DNA from: Candidatus Nitrosopelagicus sp.
GTDB lineage: Archaea; Thermoproteota; Nitrososphaeria; Nitrososphaerales; Nitrosopumilaceae
Assembly (NCBI GenBank): GCA_018691945.1
Contig: JABHJJ010000193.1
Location: 1 to 5,318, forward strand
Length of the DNA stretch: 5,318 nucleotides
Reading direction: 5' to 3'
The first letter of the stretch is position 1. Every line of letters begins with the position of its first letter. The position numbers and the translations under genes are program-made. A model generated the notes under the pieces. It did no database searches. It was given only the letters and a program-made list of their open reading frames with translations, and was not told where the DNA came from. This document shows positions 1 through 5,003 of the stretch, piece after piece.

Positions 1-1
1 A

Positions 2-178
2 GATAATTTAGAGTCCAATGCAGAATACAAGGGAATGGATATGGATAGATTAAAGATTATAAATGCAACAACGCATAAGGGCGTAGTAATTAAGAGATTT
101 ATCCCAAGAGCACAAGGACGTGCAACCGATAAAAATGACGTCTTAACACATGTAGAACTGGTGGCACAGGAGTTTTAG
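2..178 (+). CDS. rpl22: Large-subunit ribosomal protein uL22 (L22p), 3' part only
   Basis: Only the last 58 codons are present; the gene runs in from before the window and ends at TAG 176-178. The visible protein carries the family's C-terminal signature: a conserved Lys-Arg-Phe-Ile-Pro-Arg-Ala-x-Gly-Arg-Ala stretch, read from about position 89 to 124, followed by the closing beta strand ending His-Val-Glu-Leu-Val. In uL22 this basic region belongs to the globular domain and the base of the hairpin that lines the polypeptide exit tunnel and binds 23S rRNA. The neighbour order uL22-uS3-uL29 is the standard S10-operon order, which supports the call. The stop lies two bases before the uS3 start, so the two genes are almost certainly co-transcribed. 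Nothing can be said about the N-terminal part. Confidence 0.93.
   Translation, partial: DNLESNAEYKGMDMDRLKIINATTHKGVVIKRFIPRAQGRATDKNDVLTHVELVAQEF
168..172 (+). promoter_or_regulatory. Shine-Dalgarno site of uS3
   Basis: AGGAG lies inside the last codons of uL22, with 8 bases between it and the uS3 ATG at 181. This is good spacing for pairing with the CCUCC end of 16S rRNA and fixes the uS3 start. Confidence 0.7.
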
Positions 179-180
179 AA

Positions 181-927
181 ATGTCAGCAGTAAAGAATGT
201 CATCAAAGATAACTACAACATGATGTTGTTGAAAGATTATCTTAGAGCAAAAATTAAAGATGCAGGATTTGCAAATGCAGAAGTTTCAAAAACACCAACA
301 GGGACTAGAATTGTCTTACACGTCACCAGACCAGGAATTGTAATTGGAAGAAAAGGAACAGGTATTAAAGAATTAACTGAAAAACTAGAATCAGATTTTG
401 GAATGAAAAACCCACAAATTGCAGTTGAGGAAATTACAAAACCAGAATTATCTCCAGCAGTGATGTGTAACAGAATGGCATCCCATCTTGAAAGAGGTAC
501 TGCATTCAGACGAGCAACAATGTGGACAATTCAACAGATTATGGAAGGAGGTGCAATGGGAGTAGAGATTACAATTTCAGGAAAATTAAGAGGCGACAGA
601 TCTGCCTTTGAGAAACATTCACAGGGAATTTTACCAAGAGCAGGACACCATGCAGATGTTATAGTTGCAGAAGACATCGCACACGTTGAAACAGCAATGG
701 GACTAATTGGAGTTAGAATTAGAATTGCTCAAAAGGAAAAATTAATTCCAGAATTTGAGATGAAAGGAAAAACACAAGAAGAGAAAGATGAAGAAGTTAG
801 AGTCAAGAAAGAGGCAGATGAAGCACTTGTAAAGGCACAATCAGAATCCGAGATAATTAAAATTGAAGAGGAGAAGATGAAAGAAATGCCAGATACAATG
901 GAAGATGAAGAGGAGAAGATGAAATAA
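181..927 (+). CDS. rps3: Small-subunit ribosomal protein uS3 (S3p)
   Basis: uS3 sits in the head of the 30S subunit near the mRNA entry channel. The 248-residue product has the family's two domains. First is a type II KH RNA-binding domain (about residues 15-90), whose GxxG loop is Gly56-Arg-Lys-Gly59 within Ile-Val-Ile-Gly-Arg-Lys-Gly. Second is the S3 C-terminal domain (about 91-188), with Gly134-Lys-Leu-Arg-Gly138, a Pro-Arg-Ala-Gly-His-His segment and the Gly-Leu-Ile-Gly-Val-Arg-Ile strand near 174-180. Residues from about 195 form a highly charged, mostly Glu/Lys tail that is probably helical or disordered. It ends in two copies of the hexapeptide Glu-Glu-Glu-Lys-Met-Lys (229-234 and 243-248). 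The ATG at 181 follows an AGGAG site. The TAA stop overlaps the uL29 start by one base (TAATG). Identity is certain; the role of the tail is unknown. Confidence 0.98.
   Translation: MSAVKNVIKDNYNMMLLKDYLRAKIKDAGFANAEVSKTPTGTRIVLHVTRPGIVIGRKGTGIKELTEKLESDFGMKNPQIAVEEITKPELSPAVMCNRMASHLERGTAFRRATMWTIQQIMEGGAMGVEITISGKLRGDRSAFEKHSQGILPRAGHHADVIVAEDIAHVETAMGLIGVRIRIAQKEKLIPEFEMKGKTQEEKDEEVRVKKEADEALVKAQSESEIIKIEEEKMKEMPDTMEDEEEKMK
864..924 (+). repeat. Exact 19-base direct repeat in the 3' end of the uS3 gene
   Basis: The 19 bases at 864-882 recur without change at 906-924. The offset is 42 bases, which keeps the reading frame, so the copies encode the same Glu-Glu-Glu-Lys-Met-Lys hexapeptide. 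The second copy contains AGGAG (910-914), 12 bases before the uL29 start at 927, so it may also act as a ribosome-binding site. The bases between the copies match poorly, so this is either an old partial duplication or convergence in a low-complexity Glu/Lys stretch. Confidence 0.75.
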
Positions 928-1130
928 TGGCTATGCTAAAAATGAAATCTATTAGAGAATTAAATGAAAAAGACTTGAAAGACAGAGTGGAACAAATGAA
1001 AACAGAATTATCAAAATTACAAACTGAAAATGCCAAAGGAACACTCCGAAAAGAGACTGGAAAAATCAGAAAAGTCAGAAAAGAAGTTGCAAGGCTTTTA
1101 ACACGACTAAATGAGGTTAAAAAACAATGA
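927..1130 (+). CDS. rpl29: Large-subunit ribosomal protein uL29 (L29p)
   Basis: uL29 is a small helical protein on the solvent side near the polypeptide exit tunnel, next to the site where chaperones and the signal recognition particle dock. The 67 residues match family length. They show the typical two-helix antiparallel pattern: a first helix with Ile9-Arg-Glu-Leu and Leu17-Lys-Asp-Arg-Val (about 8-36), a Gly-containing turn with Lys-Gly-Thr-Leu-Arg-Lys (38-42), and a basic second helix Ile47-Arg-Lys-Val-Arg-Lys-Glu-Val-Ala-Arg (about 44-65). Start choice: ATG 927 overlaps the uS3 stop (TAATG). In-frame ATGs at 933 and 942 lie further from the AGGAG at 910-914, and archaeal homologues usually have a short stretch like this before the first helix. 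The 3' end overlaps the RNase P gene by four bases (ATGA). Confidence 0.96.
   Translation: MAMLKMKSIRELNEKDLKDRVEQMKTELSKLQTENAKGTLRKETGKIRKVRKEVARLLTRLNEVKKQ
1113..1117 (+). promoter_or_regulatory. Shine-Dalgarno site deciding the Rpp29 start
   Basis: GAGGT inside the uL29 3' end lies 9 bases before ATG 1127 but 21 bases before the alternative in-frame ATG at 1139. This favours the upstream start, which also forms the ATGA overlap with uL29. Confidence 0.6.
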
Positions 1131-1384
1131 AACTGATCATGACATCGGAATTTGATTTGATTGGACAGGATGTAACAATTACAGGTTCAAAGAATAAAGA
1201 AATTGTTGGAATTAGCGGTAAAATTATCATGGAAACTAAGAACATGATCATACTGGATACCAAAAATGGAAAAAAGAATCTTCCAAAAGATATTTGTCAA
1301 TTAAGTAACAACGATGGGATCATTACAACCGATTCAACTAGATTATGCAAAAGACCTCATGAAAGATTGGAGATGTTAGTATGA
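1127..1384 (+). CDS. rnp1: Ribonuclease P protein component 1 (Rpp29/Pop4 family)
   Basis: This is a protein subunit of archaeal RNase P, the ribonucleoprotein that removes 5' leaders from pre-tRNA. In archaea, Rpp29 partners with Rpp21 and helps the RNA recognise substrate. The 85-residue product shows the family's small Sm-like beta-barrel. Glu8-Phe-Asp-Leu-Ile-Gly13 matches the family's helix-entry motif. Val27-Gly-Ile-Ser-Gly-Lys-Ile followed by Glu36-Thr-Lys-Asn is the most diagnostic segment, then Ile-Ile-Leu-Asp-Thr. The C-terminal part has Arg76-Pro-His-Glu-Arg80, the equivalent of the conserved Arg-Pro-x-Asp/Glu-Arg. Position between uL29 and uS17 is the classic archaeal location. 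ATGA overlaps on both sides indicate tight translational coupling. An ATG at 1139 could be an alternative start, losing four residues. Length is slightly short for the family, but all core strands appear present. Confidence 0.93.
   Translation: MKLIMTSEFDLIGQDVTITGSKNKEIVGISGKIIMETKNMIILDTKNGKKNLPKDICQLSNNDGIITTDSTRLCKRPHERLEMLV
1369..1372 (+). promoter_or_regulatory. Shine-Dalgarno site of uS17
   Basis: GGAG within the final codons of the RNase P gene lies 8 bases before the uS17 ATG at 1381. It supports use of that ATG within the ATGA overlap. Confidence 0.55.
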
Positions 1385-1710
1385 CAAGAGATATTGGGAT
1401 TAAAGTAAATGCACCTAAAGAAGAACCACGGAAAGGAGATAAGAAAAATCCATTCAATGGAACACTTCCAGTTCGTGGAAAATTATTTGAAGGTAAAGTC
1501 GTTAAAGCAAAAGGAAAAGATACAGTGGTACTTCAAAAAGAGGCTCCAGTGTACTTTAGTAAATTCAAAAGATACGGAAGAAGTAAAAATAGTATTCATG
1601 CACACGTACCATCAAACTTGCAAGTAAATGAAGGAGATATTGTTGTCGCTGCAGAATGCAGACCATTAGCAAAGTCAGTGTCATTTGTAGTAGTGGAGGT
1701 TAAAGAATAA
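1381..1710 (+). CDS. rps17: Small-subunit ribosomal protein uS17 (S17p)
   Basis: uS17 is a primary 16S rRNA-binding protein that starts assembly of the 5' domain of the small subunit. The 109 residues include the archaeal N-terminal extension (Arg3-Asp-Ile-Gly-Ile) and then the OB-fold core. Visible motifs are Gly27-Thr-Leu-Pro-Val-Arg-Gly33, the strand Phe36-Glu-Gly-Lys-Val-Val, Thr48-Val-Val-Leu, Phe62-Lys-Arg-Tyr65, the Ser71-Ile-His-Ala-His75 segment, Gly85-Asp, and Glu92-Cys-Arg-Pro-Leu-Ala-Lys-Ser followed by a hydrophobic last strand. Many archaeal and eukaryotic homologues have a Cys-x-Asp-x-x-Cys-Pro-x-His-Gly stretch before the Gly-Thr-Leu motif. Here it reads Gly19-Asp-Lys-Lys-Asn-Pro-Phe-Asn-Gly27, with both cysteines and the histidine absent. 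The gene overlaps Rpp29 by four bases and uL14 by one. Identity is secure. Confidence 0.97.
   Translation: MTRDIGIKVNAPKEEPRKGDKKNPFNGTLPVRGKLFEGKVVKAKGKDTVVLQKEAPVYFSKFKRYGRSKNSIHAHVPSNLQVNEGDIVVAAECRPLAKSVSFVVVEVKE
1695..1700 (+). promoter_or_regulatory. Shine-Dalgarno site of uL14
   Basis: GGAGGT, contained in the codons for the C-terminal Val-Glu-Val of uS17, lies 9 bases before the uL14 ATG at 1710. It is one of the strongest anti-SD matches in the window. Confidence 0.7.
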
Positions 1711-2141
1711 TGGGTGGAGCACGTAGTAAAGGTAGTAAAGGAGTAGAAGATTTCAAACCATACATTACAAGATCAATTCCAGTAGGTGCACGAATTACAT
1801 GTGCAGATAATTCAGGTGCAAAAATTATTGAAATAGTAAATGTACATCAACATAAGACAAGAACATCAAGACTTCCTGCAGCATCTGTAGGAGACTTTTG
1901 TAATGTTGTAGTCAAAAAGGGACCAGCTGAATTAAGAAAACAAATTCACGGTGCAGTAATAATTAGACAGAAATATGCAGTTCACAGACCAAATGGAGTT
2001 AGAGTTCAATTTGAAGATAATGCAGGAGTTTTAATTACACCTGAAGGCGAAATGAAAGGAACCGATATCAAAGGTCCTGTTGCATCAGAAGTTACAGAAA
2101 AATGGCCAAGAGTAGCAAATTTGGCAAAGATGGTGGTATGA
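1710..2141 (+). CDS. rpl14: Large-subunit ribosomal protein uL14 (L14p)
   Basis: uL14 is a conserved beta-barrel protein on the subunit interface. It contacts 16S helix 14 and the GTPase-factor side of the 50S subunit, and is the docking site of anti-association factors such as eIF6/aIF6. The 143-residue length and an N-terminal extension of roughly 20 residues are typical of archaea. Signatures are Cys31-Ala-Asp-Asn-Ser-Gly-Ala-Lys38, Ser59-Val-Gly-Asp, Val67-Val-Lys-Lys-Gly71, a basic loop ending in Val91-His-Arg-Pro-Asn-Gly, Phe101-Glu-Asp-Asn-Ala-Gly-Val, and the C-terminal Gly117-Thr-Asp-Ile-Lys-Gly-Pro-Val with Trp132-Pro-Arg-Val-Ala. The start at 1710 overlaps the uS17 stop (TAATG) behind a GGAGGT site. 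Nothing unusual is seen. Confidence 0.98.
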   Translation: MGGARSKGSKGVEDFKPYITRSIPVGARITCADNSGAKIIEIVNVHQHKTRTSRLPAASVGDFCNVVVKKGPAELRKQIHGAVIIRQKYAVHRPNGVRVQFEDNAGVLITPEGEMKGTDIKGPVASEVTEKWPRVANLAKMVV

Positions 2142-2142
2142 T

Positions 2143-2589
2143 ATGAATCCAAGAAAAATGAGAAACCAGCAAATTTACTATGCAACTATGAAGACTGCAA
2201 GTAAGCAATTATCCTGTGCACTTTCAAAAGAATTGAGAAAAAAATATGGAAAGAGAAGTACACGTATTCTAAAAGGTGATACTGCAAAAATCATCAGAGG
2301 AGAATTTGCAGGCGTTGACGGTAAAGTTACAAAGATTTCCATTCCAGACAGAGGAGTAAATATTGAGGGAGTGAAAAAAGAAAAACTAAAAGGCGATAAA
2401 TTTGACGTATATGTTCGTACAACCAACATCGTTGTGACAGCATTAGATACAGAAGATAAATGGAGAATTAACAAATTAGAAGGAAAGAAGGCAACAGCTG
2501 CAAGAGCAGAAGATAAACCAAAAACTGAAAAGAAGGATATAAAAAATATAACAAAAGTCAAAACAAAGAAAGGAGCTAATGAAGAATAA
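2143..2589 (+). CDS. rpl24: Large-subunit ribosomal protein uL24 (L24p)
   Basis: uL24 is an early 23S rRNA-binding protein that sits near the exit tunnel and helps initiate 50S assembly. In the 148 residues the archaeal N-terminal stretch is recognisable: Pro3-Arg-Lys-Met-Arg, Ser24-Cys-Ala-Leu-Ser-Lys-Glu-Leu-Arg-Lys-Lys-Tyr-Gly-Lys-Arg. A KOW motif follows (about 42-68: Lys44-Gly-Asp-Thr-Ala, Arg52-Gly-Glu-Phe-Ala-Gly, Gly60-Lys-Val), then Ile74-Glu-Gly-Val. The usual archaeal Pro-x-His-Pro-Ser-Asn signature is diverged to Val-Tyr-Val-Arg-Thr-Thr-Asn at 89-95. From about 112 the protein is a Lys-rich, Glu-rich tail with no hydrophobic core, probably disordered or rRNA-binding. The start is one base after the uL14 stop, behind a weak GGTGGT (2132-2137). 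The stop overlaps eS4 by one base. Confidence 0.95.
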   Translation: MNPRKMRNQQIYYATMKTASKQLSCALSKELRKKYGKRSTRILKGDTAKIIRGEFAGVDGKVTKISIPDRGVNIEGVKKEKLKGDKFDVYVRTTNIVVTALDTEDKWRINKLEGKKATAARAEDKPKTEKKDIKNITKVKTKKGANEE

Positions 2590-3305
2590 TGGTAAAAATT
2601 GCAGGTAGTAAGAAACTCAAAAGACAAATGGCACCACTATTCTGGGGAATTACCAGAAAAGAAAAACGATTTGTGGTCACAGTAAAGCCAGGAACTCATG
2701 GAAAGAATGTATCCATACCAATTTCCGTATTTCTAAGAGATACGCTAAAAATTGTTACTAGCCTAAGAGAAGCAAAATCGGTTATCTACTCAGGCAAGAT
2801 CAAAGTAGACGGAGTGGTTAGAAAATCATTACATCATGGCGTTGGTTTAATGGATGTAGTAGAATTAGAAGGTTCTAATAAAACATACAGACTAGTTCCA
2901 CAAAATGGAACATTACTAAAACCAATCGAGATAGATGATGCAGAAAAAACAAAAAAATTCGTACTCGTAAAAGCAAAGACCACAGTCAAAAATGGAAAGA
3001 CTCAACTTGGTTTTCATGATGGTAACACATTGTTAGATGATACTCAGGTATCAGTTGGAGACACATGCGTGCTACAAACACCAGAGATTAAGATTCTTGA
3101 AATAATTAAATTAGAAAAAGGAATGAACTGTTTAATCATTAAAGGTGCTAACGCAGGAAAGATTGGAAAGATAGATGAGATTAAAGAAGGAACATTCAGT
3201 ATTCCAAAAAGTATCGACATTACATTAGATGACAGACAAATTGAGATTCCAGCTAGACTGGTAATGCCAATTGGTAAAGACGAACCGGGGATAAAGATTA
3301 GGTGA
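2589..3305 (+). CDS. rps4e: Small-subunit ribosomal protein eS4 (S4e)
   Basis: eS4 is found in archaea and eukaryotes but not bacteria. It binds the 5' domain of 16S rRNA early in assembly. The 238 residues show the full domain order. The N-terminal RS4 segment contains Lys10-Leu-Lys-Arg and a Trp19-Gly-Ile-Thr-Arg-Lys stretch. An S4-type RNA-binding domain spans about 43-95 (Val64-Ile-Tyr-Ser-Gly-Lys-Ile-Lys-Val-Asp-Gly-Val-Val-Arg). The central domain has the characteristic His143-Asp-Gly-Asn-Thr motif. A C-terminal KOW segment spans about 177-203 (Lys177-Gly-Met, Gly186-Ala-Asn-Ala-Gly-Lys-Ile-Gly). The length is normal for archaea. Start ATG 2589 overlaps the uL24 stop. The gene ends Arg-TGA, and that AGG-TGA-T forms the ribosome-binding site of uL5. 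Confidence 0.97.
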   Translation: MVKIAGSKKLKRQMAPLFWGITRKEKRFVVTVKPGTHGKNVSIPISVFLRDTLKIVTSLREAKSVIYSGKIKVDGVVRKSLHHGVGLMDVVELEGSNKTYRLVPQNGTLLKPIEIDDAEKTKKFVLVKAKTTVKNGKTQLGFHDGNTLLDDTQVSVGDTCVLQTPEIKILEIIKLEKGMNCLIIKGANAGKIGKIDEIKEGTFSIPKSIDITLDDRQIEIPARLVMPIGKDEPGIKIR

Positions 3306-3306
3306 T
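3300..3306 (+). promoter_or_regulatory. Shine-Dalgarno site of uL5 made from the eS4 stop region
   Basis: AGGTGAT is a seven-base perfect complement to the AUCACCU near the 3' end of archaeal 16S rRNA. It consists of the last eS4 codon (Arg AGG), the TGA stop and the next base. It ends three bases before the uL5 ATG at 3310. The same arrangement recurs at 4041-4047. Confidence 0.75.
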
Positions 3307-3309
3307 TTT

Positions 3310-3831
3310 ATGGCACAAGAAATACAAAACGTGATGAAAGAAATCAAACTAGAAAAAGTTGTTTTAAACATGGGACTTGGAAAATCTGGCGAAGCAGTAG
3401 AAATTGCTAAAAAAGCGTTAGGACAAATTTCTGGCAAAAAAGTTAACGAGAGACCAGCAAGAAAAGCACATAGAGACTGGGGAGTCAGAAAAGGAGAACC
3501 GATAGGAGCTGCAGTTACAATTAGAAGCAATGAAGGAAAAGAATTACTAAAAAGATTGTTTGAAGCAAAAGGAAACCGAATTAATGGTCATTCTTTTGAC
3601 AACATGGGAAACCTATCATTCGGAATTTTAGAGCATATTGATATTCCTGGAATCAAATATGATCCAAAGATCGGGATTTTAGGATTAGACATTACAGTCA
3701 GATTAACAAGACCAGGATTTTCTATTTCTACAAGAAGCAAGCATAAAGCAAGTGTTGGAAAACATCATAGAATTACACCAGATGAAGCAAAGGAATATCT
3801 TACAAAAGAATTCGGAGTTAGTGTTTACTAA
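3310..3831 (+). CDS. rpl5: Large-subunit ribosomal protein uL5 (L5p)
   Basis: uL5 lies in the central protuberance, binds 5S rRNA, and touches P-site tRNA and the small-subunit head. The 173 residues fit the archaeal family in length and sequence. Motifs include Leu14-[13 protein letters not shown] at the N-terminus, Gly58-Val-Arg-Lys-Gly-Glu-Pro-Ile-Gly with Val69-Thr-Ile-Arg, and Phe96-[10 protein letters not shown]. The segment Glu108-[11 protein letters not shown] is the archaeal/eukaryotic hallmark, followed by Arg134-Pro-Gly-Phe and a basic loop with His152-His-Arg-Ile. The four-base gap after eS4 carries the ribosome-binding site. The stop overlaps uS14 by one base. No oddities. Confidence 0.98.
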   Translation: MAQEIQNVMKEIKLEKVVLNMGLGKSGEAVEIAKKALGQISGKKVNERPARKAHRDWGVRKGEPIGAAVTIRSNEGKELLKRLFEAKGNRINGHSFDNMGNLSFGILEHIDIPGIKYDPKIGILGLDITVRLTRPGFSISTRSKHKASVGKHHRITPDEAKEYLTKEFGVSVY

Positions 3832-4046
3832 TGGTAAAAAATAGAGAATATGGGGATAGAGGAACAGGTTTTACACCTAGACTTGAAAGCGTTCCAGGAA
3901 CAAAGAATGAGAAAAAGTTTGGACGGGGTGCAAGATGGTGCAGAAGATGTGGATGTTATGTATCTATTCAAAAATATGACTTACACTTGTGCCGACAATG
4001 TTTCAGAGAAGTTGCAAGTTCTCTAGGATTTAAAAAATTAAGGTGA
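3831..4046 (+). CDS. rps14: Small-subunit ribosomal protein uS14, zinc-binding type (S14p)
   Basis: uS14 is a head protein of the 30S subunit next to uS3 and uS10, near the decoding region. The 71 residues hold a zinc-ribbon pattern: Cys37-x-x-Cys40 and Cys54-x-x-Cys57, with an extra Cys42. This lies in a conserved context: Gly31-Arg-Gly-Ala-Arg before it, Lys48-[12 protein letters not shown], and a Gly66-Phe-Lys-Lys ending. Most archaeal uS14 proteins I know are about 50-57 residues. This one has an extra N-terminal segment of roughly 20 residues. There is no in-frame ATG, GTG or TTG between codon 2 and the zinc ribbon, so a shorter start is not available. The start forms a TAATG overlap with uL5. 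The final Arg-TGA is part of the ribosome-binding site for uS8. Confidence 0.96.
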   Translation: MVKNREYGDRGTGFTPRLESVPGTKNEKKFGRGARWCRRCGCYVSIQKYDLHLCRQCFREVASSLGFKKLR

Positions 4047-4047
4047 T
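4041..4047 (+). promoter_or_regulatory. Shine-Dalgarno site of uS8 made from the uS14 stop region
   Basis: AGGTGAT is again built from a terminal Arg AGG codon, the TGA stop and the next base. It ends 5 bases before the uS8 ATG at 4053 and is fully complementary to the 16S rRNA 3' AUCACCU. It decides for ATG 4053 over ATG 4059. The ATG at 4048 is in another frame. Confidence 0.75.
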
Positions 4048-4052
4048 ATGAT

Positions 4053-4445
4053 ATGCCAGCAATGAATGTATTAGCAAATTTATTTGTAACAATTTACAAT
4101 ACTGAAGCTCGAAGAAAATCAGAATGTATCGTTCTTCCAACTTCTAAAATTGGAACAGAGGTATTGAATACGCTGAAAAAAGATGGATACATCAAAGACT
4201 ATGAAAGAACTGAAGACAACAGAGGTGGAAAATTCAAAATAGAATTATCAGCAAAGATTACAAAATGTGGTGCAATTAGTCCAAGATTCAAAGTTAAAAA
4301 AGATGAATATTTGGAATGGGAGAAACAATACCTTCCATCATTTAACAGAGGTATGCTAATAGTTACAACAAATCAAGGAGTGATGTCCCATCACGAGGCA
4401 TCCAACAAGGGATTAGGAGGATTTTTGGTAGGATATGTCTACTGA
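4053..4445 (+). CDS. rps8: Small-subunit ribosomal protein uS8 (S8p)
   Basis: uS8 binds the central domain of 16S rRNA (helix 21) and is needed for platform assembly. In bacteria it is also the translational repressor of the spc operon. The 130 residues equal the archaeal family length. Motifs are Leu7-Ala-Asn-Leu at the N-terminal helix, Leu28-Pro-Thr-Ser-Lys, Gly45-Tyr-Ile and Asn56-Arg-Gly-Gly-Lys-Phe. Then come Lys71-Cys-Gly-Ala-Ile-Ser-Pro-Arg-Phe with Lys82-Lys-Asp-Glu-Tyr, and Tyr93-Leu-Pro-Ser. The C-terminal RNA-binding core is Thr105-Thr-Asn-Gln-Gly-Val-Met-Ser-His-His-Glu-Ala, followed by Gly122-Gly and the terminal Tyr-Val-Tyr. The 3' end overlaps uL6 by 11 bases, the longest overlap in the window. 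Whether it regulates this operon cannot be told from the sequence. Confidence 0.98.
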   Translation: MPAMNVLANLFVTIYNTEARRKSECIVLPTSKIGTEVLNTLKKDGYIKDYERTEDNRGGKFKIELSAKITKCGAISPRFKVKKDEYLEWEKQYLPSFNRGMLIVTTNQGVMSHHEASNKGLGGFLVGYVY

Positions 4446-4992
4446 GCAATTAGAAAAGTTAGCAACTGAATTAGAGATTCCTGATGGAGTTACAGTAACT
4501 TACAACAAACCAATGATCACAGTTCAAGGACCACTAGGAAAGACTTACAAAAGTTTCAAAAAAATTCCAGTGACAATTGATGTTGCAGATGGTAAAGTAC
4601 TATTCAAAGCACAAGGTACACGAGATAAAAGCCGTGCAATTATGAATACTTCACGCTCATTAATCAGGAATCTTTGTGAAGGAGTTGTCGAAGGATATAC
4701 AATAAAGATGAAGATTGTTTTCTCACACTTTCCAATTAACATTAAAGTTGAAGGCAAAACAGTCCTAATTGAAAACTTTCAAGGTGAACGTGCTGCAAGA
4801 AAGACAAACATTTGGGGAGAGACTAAAGTAGTCCCAAAAGGGGACGATGTCATAATTACAGGTCATGTATTGACAGATGTTTCACAGACTGCCGCAGAAA
4901 TTGAAACTGGTTCAAGAGTAAAAAATAAAGATCACCGCGTATTTTTAGACGGAGTCTACAAATTTGAAAAGAAAAAGGGTATAGAAAATTAA
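4435..4992 (+). CDS. rpl6: Large-subunit ribosomal protein uL6 (L6p)
   Basis: uL6 lies at the base of the stalk next to the sarcin-ricin loop, where elongation factors bind. The 185 residues show the two tandem alpha/beta domains of the family. The first (about 12-90) has Ile15-Pro-Asp-Gly-Val, Val30-Gln-Gly-Pro-Leu-Gly-Lys and Asn71-Thr-Ser-Arg-Ser-Leu-Ile-Arg-Asn. The second (about 91-180) has His98-Phe-Pro-Ile-Asn-Ile-Lys-Val, Ile112-Glu-Asn-Phe-Gln-Gly-Glu-Arg, Ile141-Thr-Gly, Gln151-Thr-Ala-Ala-Glu-Ile-Glu and Lys165-Asp-His-Arg-Val-Phe-Leu-Asp-Gly-Val-Tyr. The ATG at 4435 is inside the end of uS8. AGGAGG (4415-4420) lies 14 bases upstream, and GGTAGG (4427-4432) is very close, so initiation probably depends on coupling to uS8. 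The stop is followed by an 11-base gap. Confidence 0.98.
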   Translation: MSTEQLEKLATELEIPDGVTVTYNKPMITVQGPLGKTYKSFKKIPVTIDVADGKVLFKAQGTRDKSRAIMNTSRSLIRNLCEGVVEGYTIKMKIVFSHFPINIKVEGKTVLIENFQGERAARKTNIWGETKVVPKGDDVIITGHVLTDVSQTAAEIETGSRVKNKDHRVFLDGVYKFEKKKGIEN

Positions 4993-5003
4993 TCAGAATA
5001 TAA

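Noticed and set aside
1409..1627. Open frame of 72 codons on the + strand inside uS17
   Set aside because: It lies wholly inside a secure uS17 gene in another frame, has low-complexity Lys-rich translation with no recognisable motif, and has no separate ribosome-binding site.
2178..2627. 149-codon open frame on the - strand opposite uL24
   Set aside because: It is antisense to uL24 and the eS4 start. The Phe/Ser-rich hydrophobic translation is what the complement of a Lys/Glu-rich A-rich gene produces. It only looks like a membrane protein for that reason.
3225..3530. 101-codon open frame on the - strand across eS4/uL5
   Set aside because: Shadow of two certain ribosomal genes; no motif and no promoter.
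4545..4757. 70-codon open frame on the - strand opposite uL6
   Set aside because: Antisense shadow within uL6 with no supporting signal.
4977..5003. Possible promoter (GGTATAGAAAATTAA) before the TTG-start gene
   Set aside because: The sequence is AT-rich throughout, and this piece includes the last codons of uL6. No clear BRE/TATA pair stands out from the background, so co-transcription with uL6 is the simpler reading.
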